From: Apodospora peruviana
Taxonomy: Eukaryota; Ascomycota; Sordariomycetes; Sordariales; Lasiosphaeriaceae
Direction of reading: 5' to 3'
Assembly: GCA_033439685.1 (NCBI GenBank)
Contig: JAUEDM010000009.1
Coordinates: 1 to 64,000 of the forward strand
Length of the DNA: 64,000 nucleotides
Under the pieces are notes generated by a model, which was given only the letters and a program-made list of their open reading frames with translations, had not been told where the DNA came from and did not search any database. Position numbers and translations under genes: made by a program. Below, one piece after another: positions 27,601-42,600 of the stretch (position 1 is its first letter; each line of letters opens with the position of its first letter).

Positions 27601-30600
27601 AGCATATCTGTATGAGCTCAGCTCGTTGGTGGCCTTCATCAGCTTAGGCAGGATCTCAACGTGCTTGATGTTGGGCAGCTGGCTTCCCAAGCTCACGAAA
27701 AAGGCTGGGTCCACGAGAAGTTCTTCTTCGCTCTCTTCGAGCTCTGCGATCTTTTCCCGGATCTGCTCTTTACTGGCATTGTCACCCAACGCACGAATGG
27801 CACGAGCGGCAAGGAAGTCCCTGTTAAGGGCCTGGGATCTGATGTCGCCAAAGAAAACACGCTTGACGCTGGGCACTTCCACAACAGCCTCGATCACCTT
27901 GATCAAGTACTGTGATGTGGGAAAGTACTGGGCCACTGAGTTAATAACCACTAGCTCAGGTTGGATCTCATTCTTGTCCAGAGAGCCGATATCCAGGGCA
28001 GTTCCAACAAGTACCCGGGCCTTACCGGCTAGGCTTGGACGAGACTTGACGGCTTCGTTGACAAAGAATGCGGCTGAGGGAGCCGGGTCAAGACCGACAT
28101 ACTTCTGCAGGCCGTCGACGTTGCCCAGATTAGATAGAATCATGCCCGTTCCGGCTCCGATCTCGAGGATATGACCCGGTGGGCGGTTGTCTAGGAGGGA
28201 GGTCATAGTTTCATCAAGCCACTCTTTCATCTCGTTGACAGGAATGTCGACTCCGTCATACATAGATGTCCATCCCAAAAAGTCGTGACCGAAGGTAGAA
28301 GTGTCGAGATGCTTGATACCAGCATACCTGCTTACGTCGAAATGCTCTCCCCAGCCTTGCACCTGCTTGTTTGACTCATGTTGCTCGATGGTTCCGTCTT
28401 CGTGGCTGGTGATGAAAGCAATCATCTCTGGTTCTTGACCTGCTGGCTTTCGAACCACAACAGCTGCATCGTGGACCAAGTCGTGGCCGAGCAGCGCATG
28501 CTCCACTTCTGCTGGCTCAATGCGGTGACCACGAATCTTCACCTGTTGATCCATACGGCCGAAGAACTCAATCTCAAAGTCCTTGAGCCGGTAGCGCACT
28601 CTATCACCAGTTCGGTATGCTTTGATGTTTTCCTCGCCATTGATCGTGACGCGAACAAACCGGTCCTTGTCTAGGGCTGAGTCTGTATATCCACGGGCAA
28701 GGCCATCACCCGTGACGACAAGTTCTCCCATCACACCAGGAGATACGAGCTGTTGATTGCCGTCCATGACGTAAGCCCCAGAGTTGGTGATGGATCGACC
28801 GATAGGGACGCCGTTGACGAAAGGCGCATTGACGTCAACCTTGTACATCGTACTCTGCATGCCGTTCTCGGTCGGACCGTAGGCATTGTATACGGCGTCT
28901 TGGACCAGGCCTGATGCAGCCACAGCATCGTGAGCATCCAGCCGGTCACCAACGTTGAAGAGAACACTCAGGCAACTGATGATGGCGGGCATGTTTCCAA
29001 GACTTTGCTTGAGGAGAACCGGCGTGAACATGGCGGCGTTGACCTGTGCTTCCACAAAAACGCTGTAGAGCTTTTTGCTGTCCAACAGCGTCAAATAGTC
29101 CAAGCAGACCAGAGTGCCACCGTTCAGGAGCGCCGTGTAGATTTCTTGCACCGAGATGTCGAATGCAAGGTTTGATACATTCGCCATGCGGATTGGCGTA
29201 GGCAGAGTGGCAACAACATCACTATTCTTGACAAGTCGAATGATGCTGCGGTGGTCGATCATGACACCTTTTGGCTTCCCGGTAGACCCAGACGTGAACA
29301 TGACGTAGGCGAGACTTGTGGCAGAAGGGCCGGACGCAGGGATCTGCTCATGGTCACTGGATGAACTGGATACAAGTGCCTCGTCGATCTGCACCATCTC
29401 AGTATCCGCCATCGCCAAGCCAAGCTCGGGTCCATCAGCGCGCACCAGTACCAACTTGTGGCCTGGTACTGCGGACAGGATAGCCTCGATACGAGCAGCG
29501 GGCGCATTGACATCTAAGGGTAGGTAGGCCAGATTTGCCTTCAACACACCGAGGAATGCGACGATGGTGAGGCATGAGCGTGGCGTGAATATAGCTACCA
29601 AGGTCTCTGGGGCCATATTGCGCTGGCACAGCCAGTGGGCGAGCTTGTTCGATTGCCTATCGAGGTCGGCATAGGTCAATGTTGAGGAGGAATCCCAGAC
29701 AGCGATGGAATTTGGTACGGCAGCAACCTGCTCTCGGAACAAATCTATGACACTCGATTCGCGAGGGTAGGCTGGTTTCGCCACTGTGAGGAGACCCTGA
29801 TCTCGTAACTTTGTGATACCATCGGTAAGTGGCATGGTCATCAGTCGCTGGTTGGGTTGCTCAAGGCCGCGGCGCAAGATCTCCAGAAACACATCAGCGA
29901 TTCCACGAATCGTCTCGACGTCGAAGAGATCTGTGGCGTACAAGAGGCTGCCGCTCAGCTTTCCAACCTCCTGGAAGAGGTGAACCTCAAGGTCGAGCCT
30001 TGTCGACAGCGGGGTTTCCATAGCTTCGTCCGTCATTCCTTCCAGCTGGATTCTTCCAAGGTCTTGCTGTGATTGCAGGGCAAACATGACCTGCACAAGA
30101 GGGTTCCTTGACGTATCGCGTGATCCAGGAACAAGGGTTGACACAATCTGCTCAAACGGCACATCCTGGTTCGCAAAGGCTTCTGTCGTAGTCAAGCGAA
30201 CCTGCCGGACTAGTGACTCAAAGGTTTCAGTCTCGCTGACTGTTATTCTCATACACTGCGTGTTGACGAAGAAGCCGATCAGACCTTCCAACTCTGGCCG
30301 GTTCCGGTTAGCGATTGGTGTGCCAACTGTCGCATCGAGTGTCCCGGTAAGGCGGTAGTGAGCAGTGCGGAAGGCTGCGAGCAGGACTGAGAATGGTGTG
30401 ACTTGATGCGTCCGGCAGAAATCACTAAGGCGCTGATAGACGGTGCCATCGATGACGATAGGAACGGCGTCAGCTTTACCAGATAAGATAGAGGGCCGAG
30501 GGAGGTCTGTCAGGAACTCGCAGGGGGTGCTATCTGCTAGCTGCTGTGACCAATACTTGAGCTGCTTCGCTTGCTCCTTGAGCTGGTTCTCCTGCTTCTG

Positions 30601-33600
30601 CCAAGCAGCAAAGTCACGGTATTGAATAGGGAGGGGCTTAGCCTGCGATAAAGGCTCCTGACCCCTGATCGCAGCTGAATAGAACTCGGCAAGTTCTTGT
30701 CGTATCACATCAACAGTCCAGCCATCAGAGATGATGTGGTGCATAACGATAGAAAGGATGTAGTCATCGACACCTAGGCGTAAGAGTGACACTCTCCACC
30801 CTGGTTCAGCGGTCAGGTCGAAGGCTGTTGTCTGTTCCCTCTCGAGCGCCGCAAGATAGGCAGTATCATCTACAGCGTCTGATAGATCCATGATCCGCAG
30901 GTCTTGGCTTGACTTTGGTTGAATGATCTGAACACCAACCCCATCGTGGTCCTCAAACGTGGTCCGCAACGCCTCGTGCCGGTGCACCAAGGCGTTCAGT
31001 GCGATAGCCAGCGCCTTTGTCTGGAGGGGCCCACGCATCCGGATCGCGAAGGGCATCAAGTACCAGCTGGCACCTAGGTTCAGTTGTTCCAAGAACCACA
31101 GGCGACCCTGAGCAAACGACTGTTCGACAGGGCCCGTGTATGGGGTGGCAGGAATTGGATCGTGGCGCTGGGAACCGCGGCGGATGACATCAGCGAGGTC
31201 AGCAAGTATTGGCTGGTCAAAAACGTCCTTGACAGACACGCGAGTATTGAGTTGTCGGCTTAGGCGGGCCGCAAGCCTGGTGGCCAGGAGCGAATGCCCA
31301 CCCAGGTCGAAGAATCCGTCGGTAATGCCAACCTCAACTTCAAGTAAGTTGCTATACTCTTCGCAAAGTATAGCCTCCACCTCGTCACGAGGTGGTACCC
31401 TTTCAGCGGTAGATCTGCTTTTCTGTACTGTCTGTGCTCTGAGTGCAAGATCCTTGCGATCGACCTTGCCGTTGTCGGTGACTGGCATCTGGTCAAGGAT
31501 GACAAGGTGTGAGGGAATCATGTACGCGGGCAAGATACCCTGGAGATGCTTATAAATGGCCTTGTGAGTTTTCACGTCATCTTCAGCGTCGATGGTGATG
31601 AAGGCAATCATCTCCGGATCGCCGTTGGGTGGTCTTCTGACCACCACAGTTGCGGCCAGTACGGACTTGTGGTCGAGCAGGGTGAGCTCGACTTCACCAG
31701 GTTCGATTCGAACACCGCGAATCTTGACCATTTGGTCCATGCGGCCAAAGAATTCCAGCTGGCCGTCCCTTGGTCGATAACGTGCCTTGTCGCCTGTGCG
31801 ATATGACCATGTGCTTTTGCCGTTGATATCGATGTAAACGAATCGATCCTTGTTTAGCGCAGAGTCGGTGTAACCTCGCGCAACACCGTCACCAGTGAGA
31901 ACAAGCTCTCCCATGACACCTGCGGGTACGAGCTTCTGGTGTCGGTCGATGATGTATGCATGGGAGTTGCTGATGGCGCGACCGACGGGAACACCATTAA
32001 CGAACGTCTCCTCACCAACCACGGGATAGAAGGTACTATAGGCGGTGTTCTCTGTGTGGCCTAGGACGTTGAAGATACCGCCCTTGGCTGTCTTTCCTGC
32101 CAGGTTGGCATCTCCAGGATCGAGGCGATCACCTGCGGTGTGAAGGATCTCCAGGTTGGCGACCAGCTCTGGCGTCTCGGCAAGGCATTGCTTCAGGAAG
32201 GCAGGGGTGAAGAAGGCAGCCCGAACGTTCTCTTTCCGGAATGTTGAGTTCAACGCGGTTATGTCCAGCATGGTGTCTCGGTCAATGCACACGACGGTCC
32301 CCCCATTGAGCACGGCAGTGTAGATCTCCCAAGTGGCGGCATCCCAGGCGAGGTTGGAGAAGTGAGAGACAGGCAAAGCTGATCCTGATTCCGGGAACAC
32401 GTTGACGTTGGTATCTCTGACCAGGCGCACGATGCCGCGATGCTCAATCATGACACCCTTGGGCTTGCCAGTAGATCCCGAAGTGAAAATGACGTACGCA
32501 AGGCTAGTGGCTGAGGGCTGTGGGATGGAAGTGACATCGACGGCGGTGACATGGTTCAGTGCTTCCGTAATGTATGCTGTTGACAGGCGAGGGATCTGGA
32601 TGCCGGGCAGAGGGACACCTGCGCCTAACAGAAGCAGTCTTTCGCCTTCGACAGTATCCAGGATAGCCGCCAAACGGGCATCTGGCGCATAAACATCCAA
32701 CGGCAGGTAAGCCAGGTTTGCCTTCATGATGCCAAAGTACGCGATGATAGTCTCGCACGACCGTGGCGACAGTACACCGACCAAAGACTCCGCAGGAATG
32801 TGGCGCTCGTGCAGCCAGGCGGCAACACGGTCAGATTGCTCATCCAGTTGAGAATATGTCAGTTGCGACGATGAGTCTTTGACGGCGATGCTGTCTGGGC
32901 AGATTGCTGCTTGCTCTCGGAAGAGATCAACGACGGTCCGATCACGGGGGTAGTCTGTGGTCGGCATCTCCAGGAGATCCAAGCTCTCGAGGTTTGAAAT
33001 GGCGTTGCTGAAGGGAAGAACGGAGATCGGGGTCAATGGCTGGTCCAGGACGGAGCGAAGACATTGTTGGAAGATGTCGACGAAATTCTGAATAGTCCCT
33101 TGCTCAAAAAGATCTGAGGAGTAAAGAACGCTACCCGTAAGCTTCTGATCGCCAGGGACAAGGTGGAATTCCATATCAAAGCGCGTGGACGCTTCTCCAG
33201 GCATCATGACACTCTCCAAGCCTTCGAGTCGGACCTGGTCATAATCTTCCACGGACTGAACAGCAAACATGAGCTGAACCAGGGGGTTGCGCGATGTGTT
33301 CCTCGACCCTGGAACCAGGGCAGACACGATTCGTTCGAAAGGAACATCTTGGTTCGCGTAAGCTGCCGTTGCAACATTACGCACCTGTCGCACAAGACCT
33401 TCAAAGTTATCGTCGTCGGCTATGCTGATACGCATACACTGTGTGTTGACGAAGCAGCCAACCAATGTCTCCAGTTCAGGACGGTTACGGTTTGCGATAG
33501 GCGTGCCGATAGTCGCGTCGTCGACGGCAGTGAGGCGGAAATGCGCGATCCGGAACACAGTCAGGAGCACAATGAATGTAGTTACCGAACGCGTGCGGCA

Positions 33601-36600
33601 GAATGACTGAAGGGCTCCATAAACAGAGCCTTCGATCGTGACATCTACTGACCCGGCACGGCCGGACAAGATAGACGGGCGGGGCAGATCCGTCAAAAGC
33701 TCAGCTGGAGTGCTGTCAACGAGCTGTTTCGACCAGTATCTAAGTTGACGTTGATGCTCTTCGACCTGTTTTGGCTCCTTTTGCCATGCCGCGAAATCTC
33801 GGTATTGAATAGGGAGGGTGTGGGCGAGTAGCAAGGGGTCCTGGCCGCGCAGAGCAGCGGAATAGAATTGACCCAACTCGCCGCGGAGGATGTCCACGGA
33901 CCATCCATCGTAAATAATATGGTGCATGACGATGGATAGCACATAATCCTCTTCGCCCGTCTTGATCAGGCAAACTCTCCAGCCAGGCTCTGACGAGAGG
34001 TCGAAGGGCACAGTCTGTTCTCTCCTGAGCACCTCGAGGTACTCCCCATGGTCTCCAGAAGAAACGTCATGAACCCGAAGGTCTGAGTTACGAGCCTCTC
34101 CGACAATTTGCATGCCAACGCCGTCCCTTTCTTCAAAGGTGGTTCTCAAGGTCTCGTGGCGTCTCTCCATGGCGAAGAGTGCGGCAGACAACGCATCTAC
34201 CCTCAACTGGCCGCGGATACGGATGGCTAAAGGCATCAAGTACCAGGTCGCGCCAAGGTTAAGCTGGTCAAGGAACCATAGGCGACCTTGGGCAAATGAC
34301 TGTTCAGCCTGCCCAGTGTAAGGCCTTTGCGGAATCGGCTCATGAGGAGCCGATTCTCTCTGGATGGACGCCGCAAGATCCGCCAGCACCGGCTGATCAA
34401 AGACATGTCTGATGGAAATATGGGCATCAAGGCGGCGGCTGAGGCGGGCAGCGAGCTTCGTCGCCATCAGTGAGTGCCCACCGAGATCAAAGAAGTTATC
34501 TAGCACGCTGACTTCTGTTCCGAGTACGTCCTCGAATTCGTCTCTCAGAATAGCCTCAATCTCATTGCGGGGGCTTACCCGAGTAGCTGCTGACCTTGGC
34601 TTCGGGGCCACGATAGCTCTCCGTACAAGCTCCTTGCGGTCAATCTTGCCGTTGTTGTTGACAGGTATCTGATCAAGAACCATAATACGCGATGGAATCA
34701 TGTAAGGTGGCAGGAGTGTCTGCAGCTTCTCGCGGATCTGCGTCCCAAGACGGCGGTTTTGGATTCTGTTTAAGGGACGGTTTGTCAAGGTGTTCACATT
34801 TCGGCCTTCGTAATCCGTCGGAAACTCAATAAGTGTACGAGCACCATCCTTGGGCGGTTCGAAGTGATGGAAGATTGCATCGAGCGCACCATTCTGGGAC
34901 CATTGACGCGCCCAACTGACTTCGACCTGGTATCCCGCCTCTTGAGCAATCTCCTTGATATCCATCGCATCGAGTGATGGGCAGCTTTGAGCGGCCTTCC
35001 GGACGGCTGCAACCCAAGTTGATCCGTCCAGTGAGTTCTGGCCTTCCTCCATATCATCCTCGCTCAGTGACTTGTTGACAAACCGCTCGACAATGGTCTT
35101 GCTGTACGGGATGTTACCGATAGCAACGGTCCCGGCATCCTTGTACTTCTTCAGCAAGTGGATGAGGGACCGCCGGTCGAGACCGTCTGCCGCAAAGTCT
35201 ATCCAGGCGTTGGGAGAGACTTGGTGTATAGTTGATTGTTCTCTCGAGCCACGGACATGTAGTACTGCGGCATACCGGTACTTGCTGAGCTCGTTGGTAG
35301 CCCTCATGGTCTTGGGGAGAATTTCAACGTGCTTGATCTTCTCACCCAAGCGTGTACGCAAGGATGTGAAGAATGCAGGATCCGTCAGAAGTTCCTCTTC
35401 ATTTGCTTCGAGCTCATAGATCTTCTGGCGGACCAGGCGCTTGTTTGCTTTCTCGCCGAGGGTGTGTAAGGCTCGGCTTGCGACAAAGTCTCTGTTGATA
35501 GCGTTGGTCCTCATGTCACCAAAGACGATACGTTCCACGCTTGGGATTTGTACAAGGGCCTCCACGACACTAAAGAGGTACTCTGGCGTGGGGAAATACT
35601 GCGCTACCGAGTTGATAACGACGAGGCGAGGTTGAATCGGCCCAGCCTTGTTGATGTCCGTCGCTGTGCCCACATGGACTATTGACCGGCCATCCTTCAG
35701 AGCCGGGAATGACTGGGCTGCATCATTGACGAATCGGGCGGCCGACTTGGAAGGCTCGAAACCAACGTAGCCTAGCAGACCAGGGCACTTGGCAAGGTTG
35801 AACATGATCATGCCGGTGCCGGTACCGATCTCCAGCACATGGCCCGGCTCTCTAGCGTCGAGTATCATACGCATGGTGTCGTTAAGCCACTCGTGCATAT
35901 CTGCCTTGTCGATCTCGCTGCCATCATACATAGAAGTCCAGCCCATGAAGTCGTTACCGACTTCTGACTCTCGAATGTCCTTGACTTGTGAATATGCGGC
36001 CGTTTCGAAATGTGTCTCCCACCCTTGAACCTGATCGACTTCTTCTTCCTGTTGGGCGTCTTCGTCTTCGGTATTCCTGGAGGTAACGAATGCCACCATT
36101 TCCGCGCCTGAGTCTTGATCTGCTGGCGCGCAAATGACGACCGCGGCGTCTTGTACCGAGTTATGGCTGAGCAATGCGCTTTCCACCTCGCCCGGCTCGA
36201 TTCGATGGCCACGGATCTTGACCTGTTGGTCCATGCGGCCAAAGAATTCAATCTGCAGATCCTTAGGCCGGTATCTCACCCGATCGCCAGTCCGATATGC
36301 CCTGATACTCTCTCCATTGATAGTGATGTAAATAAAGCGGTTCTTGTTCAGGGACGGATCAGTGTATCCGCGAGCAAGGCCATCGCCAGTGACCACAAGC
36401 TCGCCTATCACGCCACTAGACACCAGCTGCTGATTCCTATCCATAATATATGCCCCGGAGTTGCTTACAGTCTTGCCGATGGGCACACCATTCACAAACA
36501 TCTCGTCTGCATCAACTTCGTAGATGGTGCTGATGACGGTGTTCTCCGTAGGACCGTAACCGCTGAGCATGCCGATCTTGACCAGCGAGCGAGCCCGCAT

Positions 36601-39600
36601 AGCATCGTGACCACCTACTCGATCTCCACCGGTGTACAGGAGGTCAAGGTTTGCGAGGGTCTCGGGTATTTCGGCCACACACTGCTTGAGGAGCGCCGGC
36701 ATCAGTGTGGCAACGGTAATGCTTTCCCTTTCGAAGACTTCTTTGAGAGTCCTGCAGTCGACAACTGTGTGATAGTCGAGACAAACAAGTGTGGCTCCAT
36801 TCAGAAGAGTTGTGGCAATTTCCCAGATCGAGGCATCGAAGGCAATGTTGGCGAGGTGCGCTACCCTGGCTCCTCGTGGTAGCTTGGAGATAACGTTGCT
36901 GGGCTTTGCCAATCTTGTAACGCTACGATGTTCGACCATGACGCCCTTGGGCTTGCCGGTTGAACCAGAGGTGAAGATAACATAAGCAAGGCTTGTTGCC
37001 GAGGCTCGTCGGGCGTTGCTGCCTTGTGTCTGGCCCAGTTCTTTGCCGGCCAAGATCTCTTGAATACCAACAGCTTCCACTTCGGAGCTATCTTGCTCTG
37101 GGGCTGCGACACCACTGCCGAGCAAAACAAGCTTCTTCCCATCTACGGCTGAGAGAATGCTGCGGATTCGAGCAGCAGGCGAGTTGATATCCAAAGGCAA
37201 GTAGGCGAGGTTGACCTTCATGATGCCAAACATTGCGATGATGGTCTCGCATGACCGAGGCGCAAGGACACCCACCAGCGTTTCGGGCACCATGTGCCGG
37301 CGACTCAACCATATAGCAAGCCGATCAGACTCCTGATCGAGCTGAGCATACGTCAGTATACAAGTAGCGTCCTTGACGGCGATGGCGTCTGGGGTAGCGC
37401 GAACGTGCTGTTGGAAGACCTCGACGATATTTTCATCTCGTGGATAGTCTGTCCTGGGCACATCAAGGAGGCCCTTGCTTGCGATCTCCCCGACTCTGTC
37501 AGTCAGTGGCAAGACAGCGATGGGAGTCAGTGGCTGGTCGAGAGCTCGCCGGAGAGTCTCGAGGAAAACAGAGACCACTGATTCGATCGTGCGCTGCTCG
37601 AACAGTTCCTTTGCGTAAAGCACGCTACCGCTGAGCCTGTCTGCGTGCTCGAAGAGATGGAACTCCACGTCGAAGCGGGTCGAGATAGCCGAGTCAACAG
37701 CTTCATCCCTGAGGCCTTCCAAGCTAAGTTTACCCAGATCCTGCTGAGAGTGAACAGCCAAAATGACCTGCACTAAGGGATTGCGTGAAGCGTCCCTGGA
37801 TCCAGGCAGAAGAGACGAGACAATGGATTCAAATGGAACGTCTTGGTTTGCGAAAGCGGATGTTGCAGTCGATCGTACTCGGCGGACAAGGGACTCGAAG
37901 TTATCATTCTCCTCAATTACAATGCGCATACACTGCGTATTAACAAAGAAGCCGATCATGTTCTCAAGTTCAGGCCGGTTGCGGTTAGCAATTGGCGTTC
38001 CAAGCGTGGCATCTTCAGCCCCTGTAAGACGGTAATGTGCTGCCCTTAGGGCCGCAAGGAGAATGACAAACGGCGTGGCTTGGTGAACTCGGCAGAAAGC
38101 GCGAAGTTTGTTATGAAGACGCCCCTCGATAGTAAGGGGTAGCTCATTAGCACGGCCGGACAAGATAGGAGGTCGAGGGAAGTCAGTTAACAGCTCCGCA
38201 GGGGTACTGTCAGCAAGGTGTTGCGTCCAGTAGTCCAGCTGCCGCTGATGCTCGGCAACCTGCTCTTTAGTCTTTTGCCATGCTGCAAAGTCGCGGTACT
38301 GGATTGGTAGAGGAAGGATTTGCTCCAGAGGATCCTGTTGCCTAAGCGCACTCGAGTAGAACCGGCGCATCTCATCAAACAGAACCTCTACTGACCAGCC
38401 GTCAGATATGATATGGTGCATAACAATGGAAAGTATATGCTCTTCTTCTCCAAGCCTAATCAGAGCGACGCGCCAACCTGGCTCGGTTGCGAGGTTGAAG
38501 AGCGTGGTCTGCTCCTGCTTCAATACGGCAAGATAGGCGTCCTTTGGCTGAGCGGACAGGTCGATGATTCTCAAATCCTTGGGCCGGTGATCTTGCACGA
38601 GTTGAACACCGACGCCGTCTTCCTCGTAGAATGTCGTACGGAGAGGCTCGTGACGTTGCTCCAAGGCTGATATCGCGGTACGGAGGGCATCAACCTGGAG
38701 AGATCCGTGGAGGCGGACACCAAGAGGCATAAGATACCACGCCGCCCCGACGTTGAGTTGATCGAGGAACCAAAGACGGCCCTGTGCGAATGACTGGGGA
38801 ACGGGGCCTGTGTAGTCTGCTGGCTTGATCGGCTCGTGAGGAGCCGAGTTGCGTTGGATCACAGCGGCGAGATCAGCAACGACTGGTTGATCGAAGACGT
38901 CTCTTACTGAGATAGGTGTATTGAGTTGACGGCCTAGACGCGCCGCCAACTTGGTTGCCATCAGTGAATGACCGCCCAGATTGAAGAAATTGTCTGTTAT
39001 CCCAACTTCAACGCCCAGGACGTCAGTGAAGCCCTTACAGACCGCAGCCTCGACACTGTTACGAGGGGGGACGATGTCCTCAACCGGTTTGCTCTTTTGT
39101 GTGATTTTGGCCCGACGAGCGAGTTCTTTCCGGTCGACTTTGCCGTTAGCATTGAGTGGCATCCGGTCGATAAGCGTGATTTGCGAGGGAATCATGTAAG
39201 GAGGCAGCAGAGTTTGCAGCCCCTCACGGATCAGGAGCTCGGTTCGGCGACTCTGGGCTGGCTGGAGAGGTCGATTCGTCAAGCTATCAAACGGCCGACC
39301 TTGGTGATCTGTAGGGAACTCGATCAAAACGCGACTGTCATCCGTAACGGGCTTTAGGTGATGGAACACAGCATCCAGGGCACCGTGCTGCGAATGTTGA
39401 CGGGCCCAGCTGACCTCAACACGAAACCCAGCATCTTCGGCAATATCGAACAGGTCACTTGCGGAGAGAGTGTGGCACTGCTGAGCTCTTGTGCGCACGG
39501 CCGAGATCCAGTCAGTGCCATCCATTGATTCCTCAGAGGCATTGGCGTCTTCCTGGTCAAGCGACCGCACAATGTGGCGTTCTACAACGGTCTTGCTATA

Positions 39601-42600
39601 AGGAATGTTGCTGATTGCCACAGTCTCGGCATTTTGATTCTCCTTGAGTGCTTGTGTAAGCATCTCGCGGGTCCATTGAGACCCCTCAAAGTTGATCCAA
39701 GCTTCGGGATCAATCTTGTAGATAGGAAGGGGCTCGTCGGAGATGTGCAACACGGCGGCATATCGGTACGAGCTCAGCTCATTTGTAGCCTTCATTCGTT
39801 TGGGTAGGATCTCGACGTGTTGGATCCTGTCTTGCAACTGGCTCGCCAAGCCGGTGAAGAAGGCCGGGTCAACGAGTAATTCTTCCTCCTTCTCCTCCAA
39901 TTCCATCATCTTCTGTCTTAGGCGGTCTTTGCTGATATTGTCGGCGAGTGAATAGACGGCGCGAGCGGCGGCGAAGTCCCTGTTCATGGCCCAGGAACGC
40001 ATATCGCCGAGGTATATGCGTCTCATGCCCGGGACTTGGACAAGTGATTTAATCGTCTCGATCAGGTACTCTGGCGTTGGGAAGTACTGCGCCACTGAAT
40101 TGATGACGGCCATATCTGCGGTCAGCTCTTGCAGGGTGCCGACATCCGCGGCGGTGCCGACGTGAACTTCGGCCAAGCCCGCTAGACCCGGGAATGACTT
40201 TGCAGCGTTATTGACGAACTCGGCGGCCGACGGTGCAGGTTCGAGGCCAATGTACCTTTCGAGCCCTTGTGACCTGCCAAGATTGAACATGATCATACCG
40301 GTACCGGTACCAACCTCAACAACTCGACCAGCCGGCTTTCCATCGAGGAGAGAGCGCATCGTGTCATCCAGCCATTCTTTCATCTCCTCCTTGTCGATCT
40401 CAGTGCCATTGTACATGGACGTCCAGCCCAAAAAGTCGTAACCAAGCGCCTCGCTTTCAATCTCCTCGATGTCGGCGTACGCACCACCCTCGAAATGCGC
40501 CTCCCAACCCTCGACCTGGGTTGTAGCCTCTTGTTCTCTCGCAGAGTTGTCGCCCTTGGCAGTGACAAAGGCGACCATCTCGGGCTCTTGGTTCTCTGGG
40601 GTCCGAATAACGATGGCAACGTCCTCGACGAAGTTATCATTCAAGAAGGCCTGTTCTACCTCGGCCGGCTCGATACGGTGTCCGCGGATCTTGATTTGCT
40701 GGTCTATACGACCGAAGAACTCAATCTGGAAGTCCTTTGGTCGGTATCGCACACGGTCGCCGGTGCGATATGCCCTGACTTGCTCGCTGCCGTTCACCGT
40801 TAGTTGGATGAAGCGGTCTGCATCTAGCTTTGGATCCATATAGCCGCGTGCGAGACCATCACCAGTAACAACCAGCTCTCCTATGACTCCAGCTGGCACG
40901 AGCTGCTGGTTCTTGTCCATGATGTAGGCTCCGGAGTTGCTGACAGCACTGCCTATGGGAACACCGTTGACGAAGGAGTCGTTTTCAGCAACGTTGTAGA
41001 TGGTGCTTAGAATCGTATTCTCCGTAGGACCATACGCGTTGAAGACGCCCGAGCCAACGAGATGTCGGGCCTGGAGAGCATCCGCGCTATTGAAGCGATC
41101 GCCGGCAGCAAACAAGATGTCGAGCCTGCTGATCATGTCTGGGGCCTGAACTAGGCACTGTTTGAGGAGCGAGGGCGGCAGCATAGCACCGCGGATCTTG
41201 TGTTCCTGGAAGGCGTCTTGAAGAGCCCGTGGATCAATCGTTGTGAAGTAGTCGACACACACAATTGCACCGCCGTTGAGCAGCGGGGCATAGATCTCCC
41301 AAGACGAGGCGTCAAACGCCAAATTGGAGAGGTGCGCTATGTGAGCTGCTGCGGGCTGCTTAGCGACGACGTTACTGTTCTTCACCAAGCGGACAATGTT
41401 GCGATGCTGGACCATAACACCCTTCGGTCGTCCTGTAGAACCAGACGTGAACATGGCGTAAGCAAGGCTTTGCGCAGAGGGTCGCTCGATGGTAGGTCCG
41501 TCTTGGAGTGTGCCCTCAGTGAGTGTAGCGAACGTATCACAGATGGGTACGAAATCGATGCACGCTTCCTGAAGCTTGGGCGGCTTAACGTTTGCGCCCA
41601 ACAGAATGAGCTTGTTTCCGGGTAGCGACGATACAATGGCACCAATCCGGGCAGCAGGAGCCTTGACATCCAGAGGTAGATAGGCAAGGTTTGCCTTGAG
41701 AATTCCGAGGAATGCGATGATCGTCTCGCAAGACCTTGGCGCTAACACCGCAATCAACGACTCGGAGCTGAAAGAGCGGTGACGGAGCCAGCGAGCGACC
41801 CTGTCAGATTCCCTGTCGAGCTGGGCGTAGCTGAGCTTCTCCGAGCCATGTATGACTGCAATGGAATCGGGGTTAATCGAGACCTGCTCGTGGAACACAT
41901 CAACCACAGAGGAATCACGAGGATATCCCGTCGTCTGGATATCCAGCAGGCCCTGTCTTTGTAGGTCGACGATTCCATCCTGAAGTGGTAGGGTGCTGAT
42001 GGGCACATCCGGACCGTTCAAACCTCGGCGGAGAATTTCCTGGAATAGAGAAAGAAGACTTTGGATCGAGACTGGTTCGAAAAGATCGGTTGAGTACAAG
42101 ATGGATCCCGTAAGCTTGTTATCTTGTTGGAATAGGTGGAGTTCCAAATCGAACCGGGTCGTGATCTCCGTGGGAACAGACTCGCTATGAGTGTTTTCCA
42201 GCTTCAGCTCACCGAGGTTTTTCTGCGAATGCACCGCGAACATGAGCTGTACAAGTGGGTTTCGGGATAGATCTCGGGAACCGGGCAAAAGAGTAGAGAC
42301 AATCTTCTCGAACGGGACGTCCTGATGGGCGAATGCAGCCGTCGCCGTTGACCGGACCTGCTGCACCAGTGACTGAAAGGTCTCATCCTCGTTGATAGTA
42401 ATGCGTATACATTGAGTATTGACGAAGAAGCCGATTATCTGCTCAAGTTCAGGCCGGTTACGGTTGGCGATTGGTGTTCCGATAGTTGCGTCTTCGGAAC
42501 CTGTGAGGCGATAATGGGCTGCGCGCAGGGCCGCAAGCAGTACCACGAAGGAGGTGACGCGATGGACCCGGCAAAATTCCTCCAAGTTCTTGTATAGTGC

